A program made the translations under genes and the position numbers. Of a stretch of 64,000 bases of DNA, positions 21,392-33,830 are shown piece after piece. This DNA is from Acanthococcus lagerstroemiae (lineage: Eukaryota > Arthropoda > Insecta > Hemiptera > Eriococcidae): the NCBI GenBank assembly GCA_031841125.1, contig CM063112.1, forward strand, positions 24,826,603 to 24,890,602, read 5' to 3'. A model generated the notes under the pieces. The model was not told the origin of the DNA, made no database searches, and was given only the letters and a program-made list of their open reading frames with translations. Every line of letters starts with the position of its first letter. Position 1 is the stretch's first letter.

Positions 21392-21610
21392 ATGTGACCC
21401 TGGATGACAAGAACCCGCTAGTATGCATTCAACTTTTTCGAAGAATACCGCAACCAACATGCTCTGCGTCAGATTAGTGCGAACACTGCTCATAAGTTCG
21501 CTTTACTTTATAAGACCACCTTCACACTAACTGGGCAGCAAGCATGTTGAATACGTCATTCTTGAATACCAGAAAAACACGCAGTGTGATTTTATAATCC
21601 AGGGTCACAT
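21392..21610. mobile_element. Short MITE with ATGTGACCCTGGAT ends
   Basis: ATGTGACCCTGGAT at 21392 and its exact inverse ATCCAGGGTCACAT at 21597-21610 enclose about 190 bases of non-coding DNA. No certain target duplication was found. Confidence 0.7.
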
Positions 21611-21614
21611 GACT

Positions 21615-22640
21615 CATCATTTGGTCTGCATCTCTACAAATTTCTGATGAATTTGTCAACTCCTAAAGCACAAATGCGCATGCACATTTGCATGAAAGCA
21701 GTAAAGCTTATACGCGCATTTTCTGACAGAGAGTTCTGATTAGGCAGCATTCGAGTATTTTGTATGTAAATCGGCATTCAGATCGCCCGTACAATTTTAG
21801 GGCCTCTTACTAGAACTCATAGTGTAAGAAGTGTCCGCAACTCATCAGTCAAGAGTATGGGAGCTTTGCCGTCTCGGGAGGCCATGCATGAGACGGAACC
21901 CGGTCAACTCGCGCCAATTACCAACTTCGAGGCCTCTTCACTTTACCGTCGATTAGCATCTAGTAACGCCTTGTACGAAATGTAAAAAAATGGGCCAGCC
22001 GCCCACCATCGCTCAAATTGAAATTAATCCGGTTCATTACCTTTTCACGTTGACATCCTAATGATGCCTCGAATGTCTTCCCGAAAGAAGTTTTACAGGA
22101 ATAATGGCACAATGACGTGTACATTTTCATCAGTTTTTTCTTTTTTTCCGTTTAAACAGGTCGAGTATTTCGACTGCCGTAACCTGTGATTATCGGCCTT
22201 TGGCATTTTAAGGAATACCAGATACGTTATATTCATTTAATATTTAGTCACTTTATTTTCGTCGAAGAAGGGCGTCATCTATGTAAAACAGTAAAGGTAA
22301 GTATACATACACAGACGACAACGAGCATGTCACCCGATCAATTTGTAAGTGTGAATCAGAAAGTAGGACGTGCCAGTTATGCATTTTTTATTTTCTTTCC
22401 AACATCACCCACGGATACTCAAGCTATAAAGTCAATACTAACTTTTGACCTGGGAAAAAGAAACCGCCGGATAAAATCAAACGAATGATTACCATAATCT
22501 ACAGACCTGTCGTTCTTTAGCTGGAATAAGGATTTGTAAACACCACGTTGGTTGCATAATATGCGGTGCCTAAGCCTTCGAGTTGGTCCCCTGTAATTTC
22601 GTATCACGTCAATTCTCGCTGAGTTCTAGCCTCGCGGCTC
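21615..22640. other. No feature recognised
   Basis: Mixed sequence with an ORF of 100 codons at 22186-22488 that lacks recognisable motifs. No splice-supported gene could be built around it. Confidence 0.35.
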
Positions 22641-22644
22641 TTAT

Positions 22645-22759
22645 TGGGTATACTGGATCGCCATTTTGATTCCGAAGTTAGTCCGTCTCGAACACGCTCG
22701 AACGAGTGATCAGGGATGTTCGGGCCAGTTGGGAATTAAAATGGCGGTCCAGTATACCA
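22645..22759. mobile_element. Compact hairpin MITE (GGTATACTGG ends)
   Basis: Arms of about 33 bases (GGTATACTGGATCGCCATTT and the near-inverse AAATGGCGGTCCAGTATACC) enclose a loop of about 45 bases. It is small enough to be a hairpin-forming MITE. Confidence 0.65.
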
Positions 22760-22764
22760 GTGTG

Positions 22765-24150
22765 AAACTATAGTACCCCACTCTTATAAGAATAAAAGGT
22801 AAGTCCACAACTGAACGCGCATGCGAACGAGGCAAGCAGAGGCCGATGCGCACTCCATTTTAACAGTACCTTACGTTAGTTATTTCTTCTTCCCTCTTCA
22901 ATATCGTTTGTACTTGTTGCAAATTCTAAAATCTAAAACTTGAGAAGGTTAGTCCACTTAGCGAGGCGCAAAATCTTCAGTGATGTCACTGGACTGAGGT
23001 CGAAATATTTTACAATTACGCTGGCACAACCGCTATTCCTCGCTCGGCCCTCGAACCCAATGTTACGATTGACTTGGCTGGAGACTGGAGACTGGAGGCT
23101 GTGAAGCAGTGTTAGCCTAAATGATTTTCTGACTTTTCTGCGTTTCGGTCAGCGAACTTCGCAATTTATTCCTTATAACCATAAATAGCTGAGTTGAAAT
23201 AGGGGGGAGGGCCTCACAGTAGGCTGATAAGTATCGAAATAATGCTAAAAATTCTTTCACCCGTATAACTTTTCAATTTTAGCAATTTATATGTTTTTAC
23301 TATTGGGAATACTTGAGCGAAAACCGTAACGCTCCTGTCGCTATGACTTCGTGGGGTCACAATCTTGTAGTGGCCCTCAAAATTTCTGAACGCATCGGGG
23401 CGGCGGCAATCCATACAAATTGTCTTTTGATTAATTCAATTTAAAAATATCTTCGGGTAACTATTCCTTTATAAATTATGAAAAGAATCATATGTTATTC
23501 CATTTTCCATTGTAATTTCTCAAGTCGAAGTATAACAAACAGCAAATGATACCAGTAAGCAGCGATACAATACGTAAAAGTTGTATTCTTAATGTTGTAA
23601 AAATCGGTTTATTTATTATTTATAAATGAAACGGTGGTAAATGTACGAAGATATGTAACAGAGTGTCTACAGATATTGAAAAGTAAAAATGAAGTACTTT
23701 ATCAGGACCTTCTGCAGTACTGTAGCTGGCATATTTTCCATCTTTTCCCCGAATAGACAAATAGTTTTTTTTTTCTTCCCAATTATTGTTTTATCCTCTT
23801 AACCCCTACCTCCTTTTCCTCTCCCACTTCCTCCCTTGTAAATATAGATCCTGCGTAACAGTTTATAATGATCAATCATATAGGAATCGCAAAAAATTTA
23901 TTTTTGAGCATTTCTAATAAAAATAAAGGGTTCGTCGTTTCTTACCATCATAATATTATACAAAAGTCTGAAGTCGTTTTCGTTAATGTATTGAGGATTT
24001 CGTAATCCATGAGCACGATATACTAGAAAACCACCGAACAACTGTCGATCTACCAAGAGATAGCAAGGCACCAAAGGTGAAACCATCAGTGAGAAGAACC
24101 ATAAAGAAACTCGAAAAACAGAGAGGCAGAGGTTCCAACAGAACAAGAGT
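22765..24150. other. AT-rich DNA without a recognised gene
   Basis: It contains CTTGAGCGAAAACCGTAAC at about 23311, which recurs at about 41212. Minus-strand frames at 23214-23414 and 23898-24146 carry no recognisable domain. Confidence 0.35.
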
Positions 24151-24154
24151 AAGG

Positions 24155-24480
24155 ACGTACCGATAGGAGAGAGGGGGGAAGCTTCCCCCTATATGAAATT
24201 TTTTACTTAGCAGTTCGGAAAATTTACCATTTCAGTCAGCCGAAGTAGGGAAATTTCGGGAGAGTTGGGAAAATCCAACAAGTCAGTATTTTTTTTGCCT
24301 CTGATACTTGGGAATTCGGAGCTGAGAAGTTAGGAAAATCCAACCAGTGAAAAGCTTTTTTTTTTTGTTTCTTTCTGCTTTGGCACTTGGGAATTTTGAG
24401 TTGAATCAGTTGGGACTTTCACACATCCTCCTCCCCCCCCCCCCCAAATGAAAAACTCTTCGACACGTCTCTGAACACGA
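24155..24480. repeat. Repeat B, copy 1
   Basis: Degenerate tandem steps of GTTGGGAAAATCCAAC(A)AGT, separated by T-runs and the word TTTGRYACTTGGGAAT, end in C-runs. The same arrangement occurs at 43595-43950. Confidence 0.7.
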
Positions 24481-24487
24481 GTTAAAA

Positions 24488-24990
24488 ATGGATGTTGCTC
24501 CTGAGATATTAACAAAACTGATCGAAGAAAACGAGAAAAAGGAAGTGGGAAAAGTACGTTTGATTACCCACGAATTTTTGCTTATACAAAAGATCGGTGA
24601 CCAAAAGTTTCTACCTTTATCCGGTAAAACGTACTCTTTGAGGGAATACGAAGGAGTTGTTCATATTTTCGAACTCATTTTCATATCTGACCATATTGTT
24701 ATTCTTCAAAGATTAAAGAATGGAAATAGACAATCGAAAGGCGGCGTACATACGTTTGATGAAATATCCAATTTGGCTATCGAGAAAAGTAAAAAAAATG
24801 AACGTATATTAAAGAACAATTTAAAAGGACTCCAGGCGTGGGATTAAAGCGATGTTGGGAGCACCTGAACGTAGACGAAACGTCTTCCGTTTCGAGAAAA
24901 ATAACAACTGAAGATTTACCAGTTACAGAAGATTGGTTATCGTCTGAATCATTTCTAACAAAAATGAAGGACTTTCCATTTTTAATTTAA
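24488..24990 (+). CDS. Unrecognised ORF, one frameshift from a longer frame
   Basis: An ATG ORF of 119 codons (24488-24847) is followed, after one apparent frame change near 24815, by an open frame to a stop at 24988-24990. Together they would make about 165 residues. The first part is Lys/Glu-rich at the N-terminus, then alternates hydrophobic and charged residues (HEFLLIQKIGDQKFLPLSGK, VVHIFELIFISDHIVILQRL), like a small beta-rich domain. The second part holds TPGVGLKRCWEHL. I recognise no family. It sits between Repeat B and a hAT-like end (to 25083), so it could be the coding remnant of an unknown transposon. Base use is AT-rich like the flanks. Confidence 0.4.
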
Positions 24991-25083
24991 AATTTCAGCA
25001 TTTTTTAGAACGTTAGGGATCTACTTTCCAAATTCAGGATTTTTCAGGATTTGAAAGACTTTTCAGCACCTATAGACACCCTG
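24990..25083. mobile_element. hAT-like terminal fragment ending AGACACCCTG
   Basis: TCAGGATTTTTCAGGATTTG steps run to CTATAGACACCCTG. Two other places end the same way (about 37694, GTAGACACCCTG; about 57991, GGGCACCCTG). CAGGGTGTCTA is a common hAT-type end in insects. The opposite end was not found. Confidence 0.45.
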
Positions 25084-25479
25084 TGTAAGTTTACGTGTGC
25101 AGTGATCAGGGAATCGTGCTTAAAATTAATTTAAATTTGGAAAACGATTTCTTTTGATTTTTGGAGAGCAAAGTCAGCAATTACATCTTCAAAATTATGA
25201 TAAAAAAATTTAAAACATAATTTCCATATTCGGGAACATGTTTTTTCAAGTCATTTTGTAAAATTATTCTATATAGGAACATTTTTGTGAATTCTTGATG
25301 AACTGGCAGCAAATTGAAGCAACTCATTCAGCAAGCCTTCATCCATATCTTCTGGATGAAAGTTCACCAACTTTCTTCCTTTTTCTCGCAGTGTCTGGCT
25401 TGCAAGAACTCGTTTCGGATAAAAAACCAAATTTATCGCAACTGGTTTTATAGGCCTCGATTCTTTGTCCAGAGGCAAA

Positions 25480-25740
25480 ACTATAGGGGGCGTGGGGGGG
25501 GGGAAGTTGAACAACGCCTCCCAATAATTTGGCAGTCGGCAAATTTTGAAACTGTTCATTTGAATTTTTCATTTTTTATGAATGTTTGTCTATTTGTTTA
25601 TTATTATTATTGTTATTATTATTTCCATTTAAGAAATATTTCGATTAAAAAATCGGCAAATTTTTAGTTTTCAAAAATATTTGTCGGCAAACTTTTCGTC
25701 TCCACCTGCCCAAACTGAAGGTCAAATTACGTTTCTGAAA
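25480..25740 (+). repeat. Repeat A, partial copy
   Basis: This is the 3' half of Repeat A (AATAATTTGGCAGTCGGCAA, AAACTGTTCATTTG), with a TTATTATTATTGTTATTATTA microsatellite at about 25598-25622. Confidence 0.7.
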
Positions 25741-25914
25741 AAAGAGTACCCTGGTCTCCTGTCAGAGACTAGTCAGTTAAAAGCCGAAGGCTTCAAGCTG
25801 AGTATCGAACGTTATTTAAAAGATTGAAACAAAGTTGAAATGTAGAAGACATTTCGAAAATCTGAAAGTCGGTAGCAAATGTTGAATTTCGAATTTCAGT
25901 GACTACTCGGTTTT

Positions 25915-26680
25915 CACTAGATTCTCTGTTTGACCTATAGCCTCTAAAATTTGAAAAAGTTGAACATTTTATTAAAATTTAAAATATGAAAGCAAAAGAC
26001 TTATTTTCCAGAGTCACAAGCTGAATCCGATAGCAAATGTTCTCATGTTTAATTTACGGGATTTAGTCCTGGTGAATATAGGAGGGTTAGTCTGGAACAA
26101 AAGTCAAAACTCCATTGTGTTTTTTCCATAAGAACGAAAGGAAGCTTGTGGAACGGATTCCCCTAATCGATCGACCTGAAACTTTGTAGGTTTTTTTTAA
26201 ATTGATTTCATTGGAAACAATTTAGGAGACGAATCAGAGGAAATTTAGAAGAAAAAAAAAGATAACCAAGAGTAAATAACGACCACCTTAATGTGTAAAG
26301 GAAGTTGTGTGTTCCTCTCAAGTATTCCTAACATCCTTCCAGCTTACCCTCCCAGACTAGGGTATGCTCATGTGTGCAAATGTGAGTGCTTGAGGGATAA
26401 GGTTCTAGTCTACATTTGCAGGGACGAAACTATGGGGGAGGCTGAAACACCCCAACAATTTGGCAGTCAGCAAATTTTAAAACTGTTCATTTGAATTTTT
26501 CATTTTCTAAGAACTTTTGTTTGTTTGTTCATTTTACTTTTTTAATTAAAAAATACTTTGATTGAAAAATCGGCAAATTTTCAACAAAAAAAATTTGTCA
26601 GGGAATTTTTAGTTAAAAAAAAATTGTTGGCAAATTTTCCTTCTCCATCCCCCCGAAACTGAACGTCAAGTTTCGTCTCT
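25915..26680 (+). repeat. Repeat A, long copy
   Basis: It matches 48475-49340 through most of its length, from GATTCTCTGTTTGACCTA through ATCCGATAGCAAATGTTCT to GGCAGTCAGCAAATTTT. At about 26075 it reads GAATATAGGAGGG, where the 48.6-kb copy holds a 104-bp insertion. Confidence 0.8.
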
Positions 26681-26689
26681 GCCTCTCAA

Positions 26690-29125
26690 CTGATCAATAA
26701 CCTGGATGAAGGCCTGAATTCTGAATTTTTCTCGCGCTCTGTCACAGGGGTCCTGCCAGAACCCAAATATTCAAGTCGTACATTTCTTCGCCTTGCATGT
26801 ATTGATTCATGAGTACGACACGTTTTTACCTGCAGCTTCATATTCGATAAATTTATCTCGCTTACAAATCACGAAGAGTTAAGAGTTGCAAAGACTTTAG
26901 TAAGTTAACAGCAGTATTTAAATTAAGATTTTCACTTTGCAATTTTTAGCTTACAGCGTCGAATCTTTGGAGCTTATCATCTCAAAATCGAGCATAAATG
27001 GCTGTTTTCAGTCGAGTCATTTTTCGTAGAAAACCACTAGCTTCGAGACGATATTTTTTTCTTCAGTGTTTTCAGGTATCTCAAGTAACGCCTCTATTAT
27101 AAATTTATAGCCGTGTACAAGCGCTTTTGTTGCATCCGCGTGTATCGCTTACTTTTTTCAACAAATATGTAGTTTTTTTTTTTTTTGTATTCAGTCGTGA
27201 TAATTTGTCTAGATTGCATATCATGCTGTTGTGCCAGTGAAAGAAAAACGAATGATGCTTGAACGAAACCGAAAAACTGAACCGCTTCGGTACGTCTAAG
27301 GGGAACAAGGTAGGAAAAAATGTGGAGGCCCAGATCCCTGGGACTCCAAGGAACCCCCTCCCCCAAATCGGGGCCTGCCTTTTGATTTCGTATGCCTTCG
27401 CTCCAGTCTGGACTAGACAGTTCTCTCTCTCTCTCTTTCTCTCTCTCGTACAAAACTCCGATAAACCTACAGTTTCAATCCAGTTCGAAACCGATCTAAT
27501 CGATTCTACCAGAATAAGTTCACCAGAAAACCGGCACGAACCACAAGACCAGAACCGAATTTGAACCGAATCAACCGAAGTTTCGGCTTCAGTCCCAAGT
27601 ATTTACCCACCGCATATGCACTGGGATTCAGAGGGACTGGCCAAACTCAACCTTCACTACCTCATACCTCTTGGCCATCAACTGCCGACGATGTTGTGCA
27701 ACACAACGTCTGACAGCATAATCTTCCTCTCGACGTCCACACAAAGGAAAACTTCGAGGGAGGGGACTAGGAGGGACTAACCAATCCCACTAATACGGCT
27801 AACTCACATCACATCACAAACCTGTTATCAGGCAAACTAAGACTTTTGAAAAGGATAACTCTCACCCACACCCCCTAAGACAGTACAACCCAAGTCTGCT
27901 AAGGCTTTTGCAGATCATTTTCGAAACGGCAGCAGTGATTTTCCGAACTTGAAGAGAACTCGAGCCAAATTCACTTCGACGGACTACGAATACCGCTTTT
28001 TTTACGGCCATCCTTTGCCCCCCCCCCTCCCTAATCCCGCCAGCTTCACACTACATCCGGTAAAGTGTGTCCATATTTTAAAATACGAAAACTCTCTAAG
28101 TACACCGGCGGACGCTTTTGTGAAAAACTTTCGCTATTTATTATTATAAAGGAACGTACGAGAGAGAAAGCCAGCCACGGAGAGCATGAAGGATCTCGAC
28201 TGCACGGGTATTAGCGTCGGGCTGTTATGAGTAATGAACGGACGTAAAAAGTCCGGCCGGCCGCCTTTATTAATTCCTTTTTACGGGGGCCTCTCTTGTA
28301 ATTAAAACATCGAATGAGAAAGGTGCATAAAATACGTCGCGTGACGACCGGCCAGATTGTTCGCCGTGTTCTAAGGATTGTTCTCAAGTCTCTCGTGTTC
28401 CCATCTAATTTCTCCTTTTTTTCTTTCTTTTCCTTTACAGCGTATCTAAATACTGGACGAGAGAGACGGAGTGATAATACAGAAGAAGAAAAAAGATACT
28501 ATGGTCTGAACTTTGTTTAAAGACGTAGGTTCGAGTTTATCGTTTGTTTAGTTGAAGGGTGAACGATGTAACGATGAAAGATTGAAAAACTGCCAGACAA
28601 TACCAGGTTCCAAGGGGTTTCACTAGCAACCAGGCAGTACCAGGTTGCAAGGATCTTCCCCTTCGAAGTATTGGTGGCATGGAATCCAGGAACGCCAGCA
28701 TAACAAGCTTAGCTCATGAAGTTTCCTGAGGGTATACGTCATAAATGATGTGACCTATGTGTATACCCTGCTTTTAACCTATTTTCCGACCCACTCTTTC
28801 CCTGCCCTGGTGGGACGTACGGTGATGCACGCATGCCAGACTGGTCCCTGAGACGCCGCAACCCCGGCCTCGGGAACAACCCTTTCGAGTATCAGCTGCT
28901 TACCATATAGCTATCGTAACGGAATTAACTGAAATAAACAACTAATATCACAAAGTGATACCATTCTGGACAACAGATGGTAACCTAGACTACGGCGTCA
29001 GAGAGAGGAGGACGAAGTCTCGGTACTCGAGATCAGCTAATTCTAATAAAATAAGTTATTGTCAATTGGGAAAGGCGATATCAACGAAATCATGTCCAAT
29101 TGTTCCGACAGTACACCTCATAATC
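26690..29125. other. No gene recognised; microsatellite and repeat fragment
   Basis: Holds a CT-rich run (27421-27448), a T-run at about 27173-27186, the GC-rich fragment shared with 990-1085 (28810-28890), and a short duplication of CAGTACCAGGTT words near 28595-28650. ORFs of 100-118 codons at 27097-27564 overlap one another on opposite strands and lack known motifs. Confidence 0.4.
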
Positions 29126-29781
29126 GTCTACCGAGACGCAGTGGCGTAAGAGTTTAAGGGTTTTTAGTGTTAAAACACCCCCAAGGTTAAAAAAGAAAGA
29201 CTTTTGAAGAATTGCAGTTTTGAAAAAAGGATGATGTACGACATCCAGGATTCACCCAACCAATGCATCAACGCCTGAAGAATTTTATAAAATAACAATC
29301 TTCATACCCTTTATTTTGGAATGTATGAATAATGAATTGGAAGAATGCTTTCTTAATCATTTCTCAATTCTGAAAAACTTCACTGTTTTTCTGAATCAAA
29401 ACCAAAGTAAGAAGTGCACAGATGAAGATATTAATGACATGAAAAATTCATGCGATTTCTACTAAAATTACCGAGATTATTCTCTAGAAATTGCAGTAGA
29501 TAGAAGAATTATCTCTTTGATACAGACACGTCAGACAGATTTTAGCTCGTAGTAGTGGTAGGGAAATTAAGCGCCATCCACTTACATAATATATATTGAA
29601 TTTTGTAAAGGAAAAATATTGCCGGGCATTTACAAACTATTGAAAATTTTAATAAATATGGCTGTGACAACAACCCACGAGTGAGTGCTCTTTTTCAACA
29701 TTACGGCGATCAAAGGCATATTTGAAAAGCACCATAGGAAAAAATAGACTTGATGGACTTGCATTATTACATGTATATGTA

Positions 29782-30742
29782 TAGGGTGTCTCTTTTGCAA
29801 TGACCCCTCATTCATTTGGTAAGTAGGTAACCTACCCTGACAATATGTAGATATGTTTGCGTACTCTTACTTTTGAAGGAGCCGGCTTATGGTCAAATTT
29901 TGAAAAGTTTTCTACCTTTGAAAATTTATTTTCTTCTCACGACTGGAGATGAACAGAAAAATGGTACCAGTAGGTAATAATAGAGGGCAGTTGTGAGGAC
30001 CACAGAGTAAAAAAAAAAGGTCGGACTCGGTTCACCAGGGTGTTCATAAAATCAATTTTAGTACAAATTATATCAGAAAATTTTCACATTTTCTCGATTT
30101 CCTGTGAAACTTGCCCTCTTAAGCTACTGTTTTTTTATTTGCAACAGATTGTACATTAAATTTCCCATAAAAAAGATCGTTGGCAACTTTCTTGTATCCA
30201 GATTAGAACTGCTCAAAATGGAGTTCAAGATATACCCGTCCTGAATTATCACTTTCTAACAGAGATGTCCTGATTGTATACAGATAATAATCATCTTCTT
30301 CAGCTAGTTTACCATTTCACAGAGTTATATCGTTTATGGGGCTTATTCGCCTCCCTCCTTTCATCAATTTACCCCGTATTTGAAATTGAGAACCATGCAA
30401 TGAGGGAGGGGGGAGGTTTCTACTATTTTGTAAAGTTTAATATGGGTATCCAATAATTGGTTCTGAAGGTCGCTAAATTAAGTTTTGATAACATTTCGGC
30501 CATATTTCTCGAACTGTGATGCATACCAGTGGGAAGGAAATAGAAGATGACAGTTGTGGTAACCATACAAAGAAAAAAAGGGTCGTGAGAAGTAAAACAA
30601 ATTTCAAAGACAGAAAACTTTTCAAAATCTAACCACAACTCAGCCCCTTTCAAAGTAAGAGTATACTAACATATCTACATATGACCAGGGTAGGTTGCCT
30701 ACTGACCAGGTGGAAGGAGGTCATTGCAAAAGAGATACCCTG
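29782..30742. mobile_element. Nested element with about 190-bp TIRs and a TGTA duplication
   Basis: The left arm (29782-29970) and right arm (30555-30742) are inverted copies: RGGGTRTCTCTTTTGCAATG at the ends, and TAGGTWRCCTACCCTG, ATATGTAGATATGTT and TTTTGAAAAGTTTTCT inside. TGTA flanks both sides (29778-29781, 30743-30746). No transposase frame is present. Superfamily not assigned. Confidence 0.8.
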
Positions 30743-30789
30743 TGTATCAAGAAGTAAGGGTTTCAGTTGATAAAATTTCAAAAATGGCG

Positions 30790-30820
30790 ACTAAAAAAAA
30801 AAAAAAAAAAAAAAAAAACA
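30790..30820. repeat. Poly(A) run of about 28 bases
   Basis: An uninterrupted A-run inside the hAT element, after AAAAATGGCGACT. Confidence 0.9.
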
Positions 30821-31044
30821 TTTGTCAAAGATAGTGCTGTACACTTATGTATTAGATATAATAATGAACCTATAAAATGATTTTTTCAAACGCAATTTGT
30901 CATTCGGTATTGAGCATTAGAGTAATTACCTCCATCTTCCTAAAATTTCTAACCACTGACAACATTCATCAATGGCACCAAAAATTCCACAAAAATGAAA
31001 ACCCATCCCAAAATTGAGCCCTAGTTACGCTACTGCCCAGACGA

Positions 31045-32980
31045 GACATTTCAAGTTTCATTCTTCGTCCCAAGAAGAAACTATCACGCTGCTGACATGG
31101 ACTACGATTTGAAAACAAAAGTAGGTAACTTTGAACACGGGTAATCTTAGCTCCTTTTATGTTTTAGTTGGAATTTTTCATATTTTAGTTGCGGTAAGTT
31201 TACTGTCTACACGCTTATTTCTCACTCACACCACAAAATGGTAAAAAAAAGTTTCCAACTACGCCCTTGATGATAAGACGACCAAATTTGCTACACACAA
31301 CTGAATTCCACCAAAATTAGCCTACAATAATATAATGCATCCAAAGCTAATCAAATCTAACCAGAACTGATCAAAATGGACCGTAAATATGAACCGCATA
31401 TGTGATGATTAAAGCGAACAGGTCGGACGAAAATGACGAACATACCCAAAAGGGAGCCTAAGCAGGGCTGCTTAGCAAGTTGGAAGGGCTAAAAACTTAG
31501 CTAAAAGCTAAAATTTTCAAATGATTGGCTTCGGCTAACAGCTAACGGTTAGCTAAAGGTGAAACCATCAATATTGGAAGTACATGTTAAGAAGTTCAAT
31601 TTACTGTCAATGACTTCACATTTTCAGAAGGAATGGCGTAAAGTTCTGTTACCACTGTTTTCAGTCCCTGTCGTGGTCAATCTTTGCTCCAAAGATACGC
31701 GCCTTATACACTTTTAAACAAAGAAAATGGCAATACCGGTACCGTTTTGATGAACACGATCCACGTGCCAGATCGTAGTCACTGGAACATGTGATAGCAC
31801 AATTTTCAAAAATCCCCTGGAAAAGGAAATTTTTGAAGTTTTTTGTCCGTAGTCGTGAATCAGAGCTTTTGCTATGGGCAAAATAACTACCGTCGGGGAC
31901 AAGAGTCGTCCCCTTCCTAAATTTTGATGCTCCGACTCTGTAAAATGTTTTACTATTCTGTACTACATATAAACTAAGCATTATGGGAAGAGAGAATGAG
32001 AGAGGTTTAACAAAAAAAGAAATGCCACCTTAATACTCTGAGTTTCTGGAAAGTGACCCGTGTACGCAATGTATACAGTAAGAGCATTCCTCTAGCTCAG
32101 GTTGAGAATATTTTCACACTTTTGGGACAGGGGGCAACAACTGCGAGCTGTGCACGAAGCCATACGCGGAAGATACTCCTCTTTGCAAACGCTGAAACTC
32201 CAAAACACACGCGATTGCTTCGCATATCCTCTCCAAAGCACTTTTACGCCTTCAATAATTAAACACGCCGAAGCTAGGTCCGAGAAAACAGATTTCAAAT
32301 CTCGTCCAGCCAACCCGAGAAACATTTCACTCGGTATACATTGGAAACATCCACACCCCTGGTGTAAATGTAAACAAGGATATTGAATACAATCCAACTT
32401 TAAAATTAAATAGATAAAAAAAAGGAGGGAAAATTTTAGTGTTTACTAAGCGAAAGTTTCCGAAGAATGTTTTTCTGCTCGCTTCTCGACATTTCCAAGG
32501 TATACACACATTAGAGGGAATATAGGAAAGCGTAGCCAACCACGAAGGGTCACTAGAATGTTCGTGTTGAATTGATTTAGGCATCCGTCCAAATTTGTAA
32601 TTTTCTCTAAAGAGGCACCGACTGCGCGCCGTGGAACAACTCGTTAATAGTATTATAACAAGTATTCAAGAAATAGCAGAGCCGATTTATACCGCATTTT
32701 CACTCGCTATACACTCCAGAGGAATGCTTAGATTTTGTACTGTGGAATGGGAAATAATTTTCAGTACATGTGCTTCAGCTGCTGCAATAGCACAAGTTCT
32801 TCCTAATCCACGGTATCTCAGACGCCACCATTTTGCAATAACCCAGAAATAATGTTACATGCTTCATACATGTACATTGTTGTTGGTTGCTGTGATATAA
32901 CATGGTTTCAAAGTCGTGATGAACAGTGACAGAGAATGTTATACCCAAAATTGTTCAAATTTTTTTTGTATGCATTTTGT
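31045..32980. other. No gene recognised
   Basis: Several overlapping ORFs of 60-106 codons (31661-31981 minus, 32053-32400 both strands, 32631-32852 plus) carry no known motif, and I could not link them by introns. A GCTAA/TTAGC-rich stretch lies at 31490-31560. Confidence 0.35.
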
Positions 32981-32984
32981 ATTA

Positions 32985-33060
32985 TTAAGGCGGCTACACT
33001 GGCTAGATTCGTTTTTACCGTTTTCGAGTTTCTATTGTATACCGAAAGCCCATTTCGGTG
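32985..33060 (+). repeat. Short repeat shared with 63296-63360 (inverted)
   Basis: GGCTACACTGGCTAGATTCG and GTTTTTACCGTTTTCGAGTT match, in reverse complement, the sequence just after the BEL/Pao pol end near 63296-63360. It is probably an end of a MITE or LTR piece. Confidence 0.6.
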
Positions 33061-33149
33061 GATTTAGAGGCTTTCGAAAAATGGTATCCACACCTTTTGG
33101 TGAACACTACGGTTTTAAATTCAAAATTATTCGCAACTCTGCTCGGGAG

Positions 33150-33830
33150 GGGGAGGGGTCTCCCTGTAGGGATGCTGATGGTAGCGGGTACTTGTCTTGA
33201 CGTTCACTGATCTTCCATGGGTGGAGGGTTCATGTTCTCTGGAATATTCTGCCCGTGGTGTTCCTAGGGGGCTGCTAGGGTGTCAGCACAAGTGTGCGGG
33301 AGAGAACTGTGAGCTGGGTTCCTGTGGATGCTAGAGTACGGTGCAGTCGCATTGGGTCGGGTGCAGCTGCTGGTGTGTCGGGCGGGCGCTGCAGTCCAGA
33401 TCAGGCTGTAAAAGTCTGCGGTGGCCCTGCTGGTTGTGCCTTGGTTAAGGTGACTAATGCTCATTCGTTGTCGGGCTGGTATGGGTCCACGGGTCAGGTC
33501 GCTCTCCTACTGGCAGACAGACCCGGGGCCTTCCTGTGCCTGACCGGTTGGGTTGACGCTGGAATTCCCCGTGCTTGGACGGGGACTGTGCTCTTGCTCG
33601 AACCTGTCTGGCAGCAGATCATTCGGTGCCTTGGAACTGGGCACAGGACTCCGAGGAACAGGAGATCTGGGGCAATCTTGGATTCTCAGCAGTATGTGGT
33701 GCAAGAGGATGTGTGCCCTGTGGCCGAGTGCTTACATACCCGCTTCGTAGTCTTTACATTTCAGGTTCGGTTCCCACCAGAGCCGGAAGCTAGTGATACT
33801 CGATTGCATCCCTTAACATCCTAGCGAACA
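33150..33830. other. GC-rich island, unassigned
   Basis: A 650-bp GC-rich block in AT-rich DNA. A plus-strand frame (33294-33824, 176 codons) is open but starts with GTG and is Gly/Val/Arg-rich without a domain. The complementary strand is also open in short pieces, as expected of GC-rich non-coding DNA. A further GC-rich patch lies at 34330-34530. Both may be retroelement debris. Confidence 0.4.

Larger units (their letters stand above)
29139..31035. mobile_element. hAT element (1.9 kb) with a near-perfect 8-bp duplication
   Basis: The ends CAGTGGCGTAAG and GTTACGCTACTG are inverted. Flanks are CCGAGACG (29131-29138) and CCCAGACG (31036-31043), matching 7 of 8. On the plus strand near 29290-29470 a short reading (ITIFIPFILECMNNELEE) resembles the hAT transposase region seen in ZMYM1-like proteins, but it has stops soon after. 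The element is largely non-coding and holds a 961-bp nested element. Confidence 0.75.

Noticed and set aside
22645..22759. microRNA precursor
   Set aside because: The hairpin has transposon-like inverted ends and no conservation evidence. A MITE is the simpler reading; small-RNA data would be needed to say otherwise.
33294..33824. 176-codon gene in a GC-rich block
   Set aside because: No ATG start, no motif, and the opposite strand is equally open in places, as GC-rich non-coding DNA tends to be.
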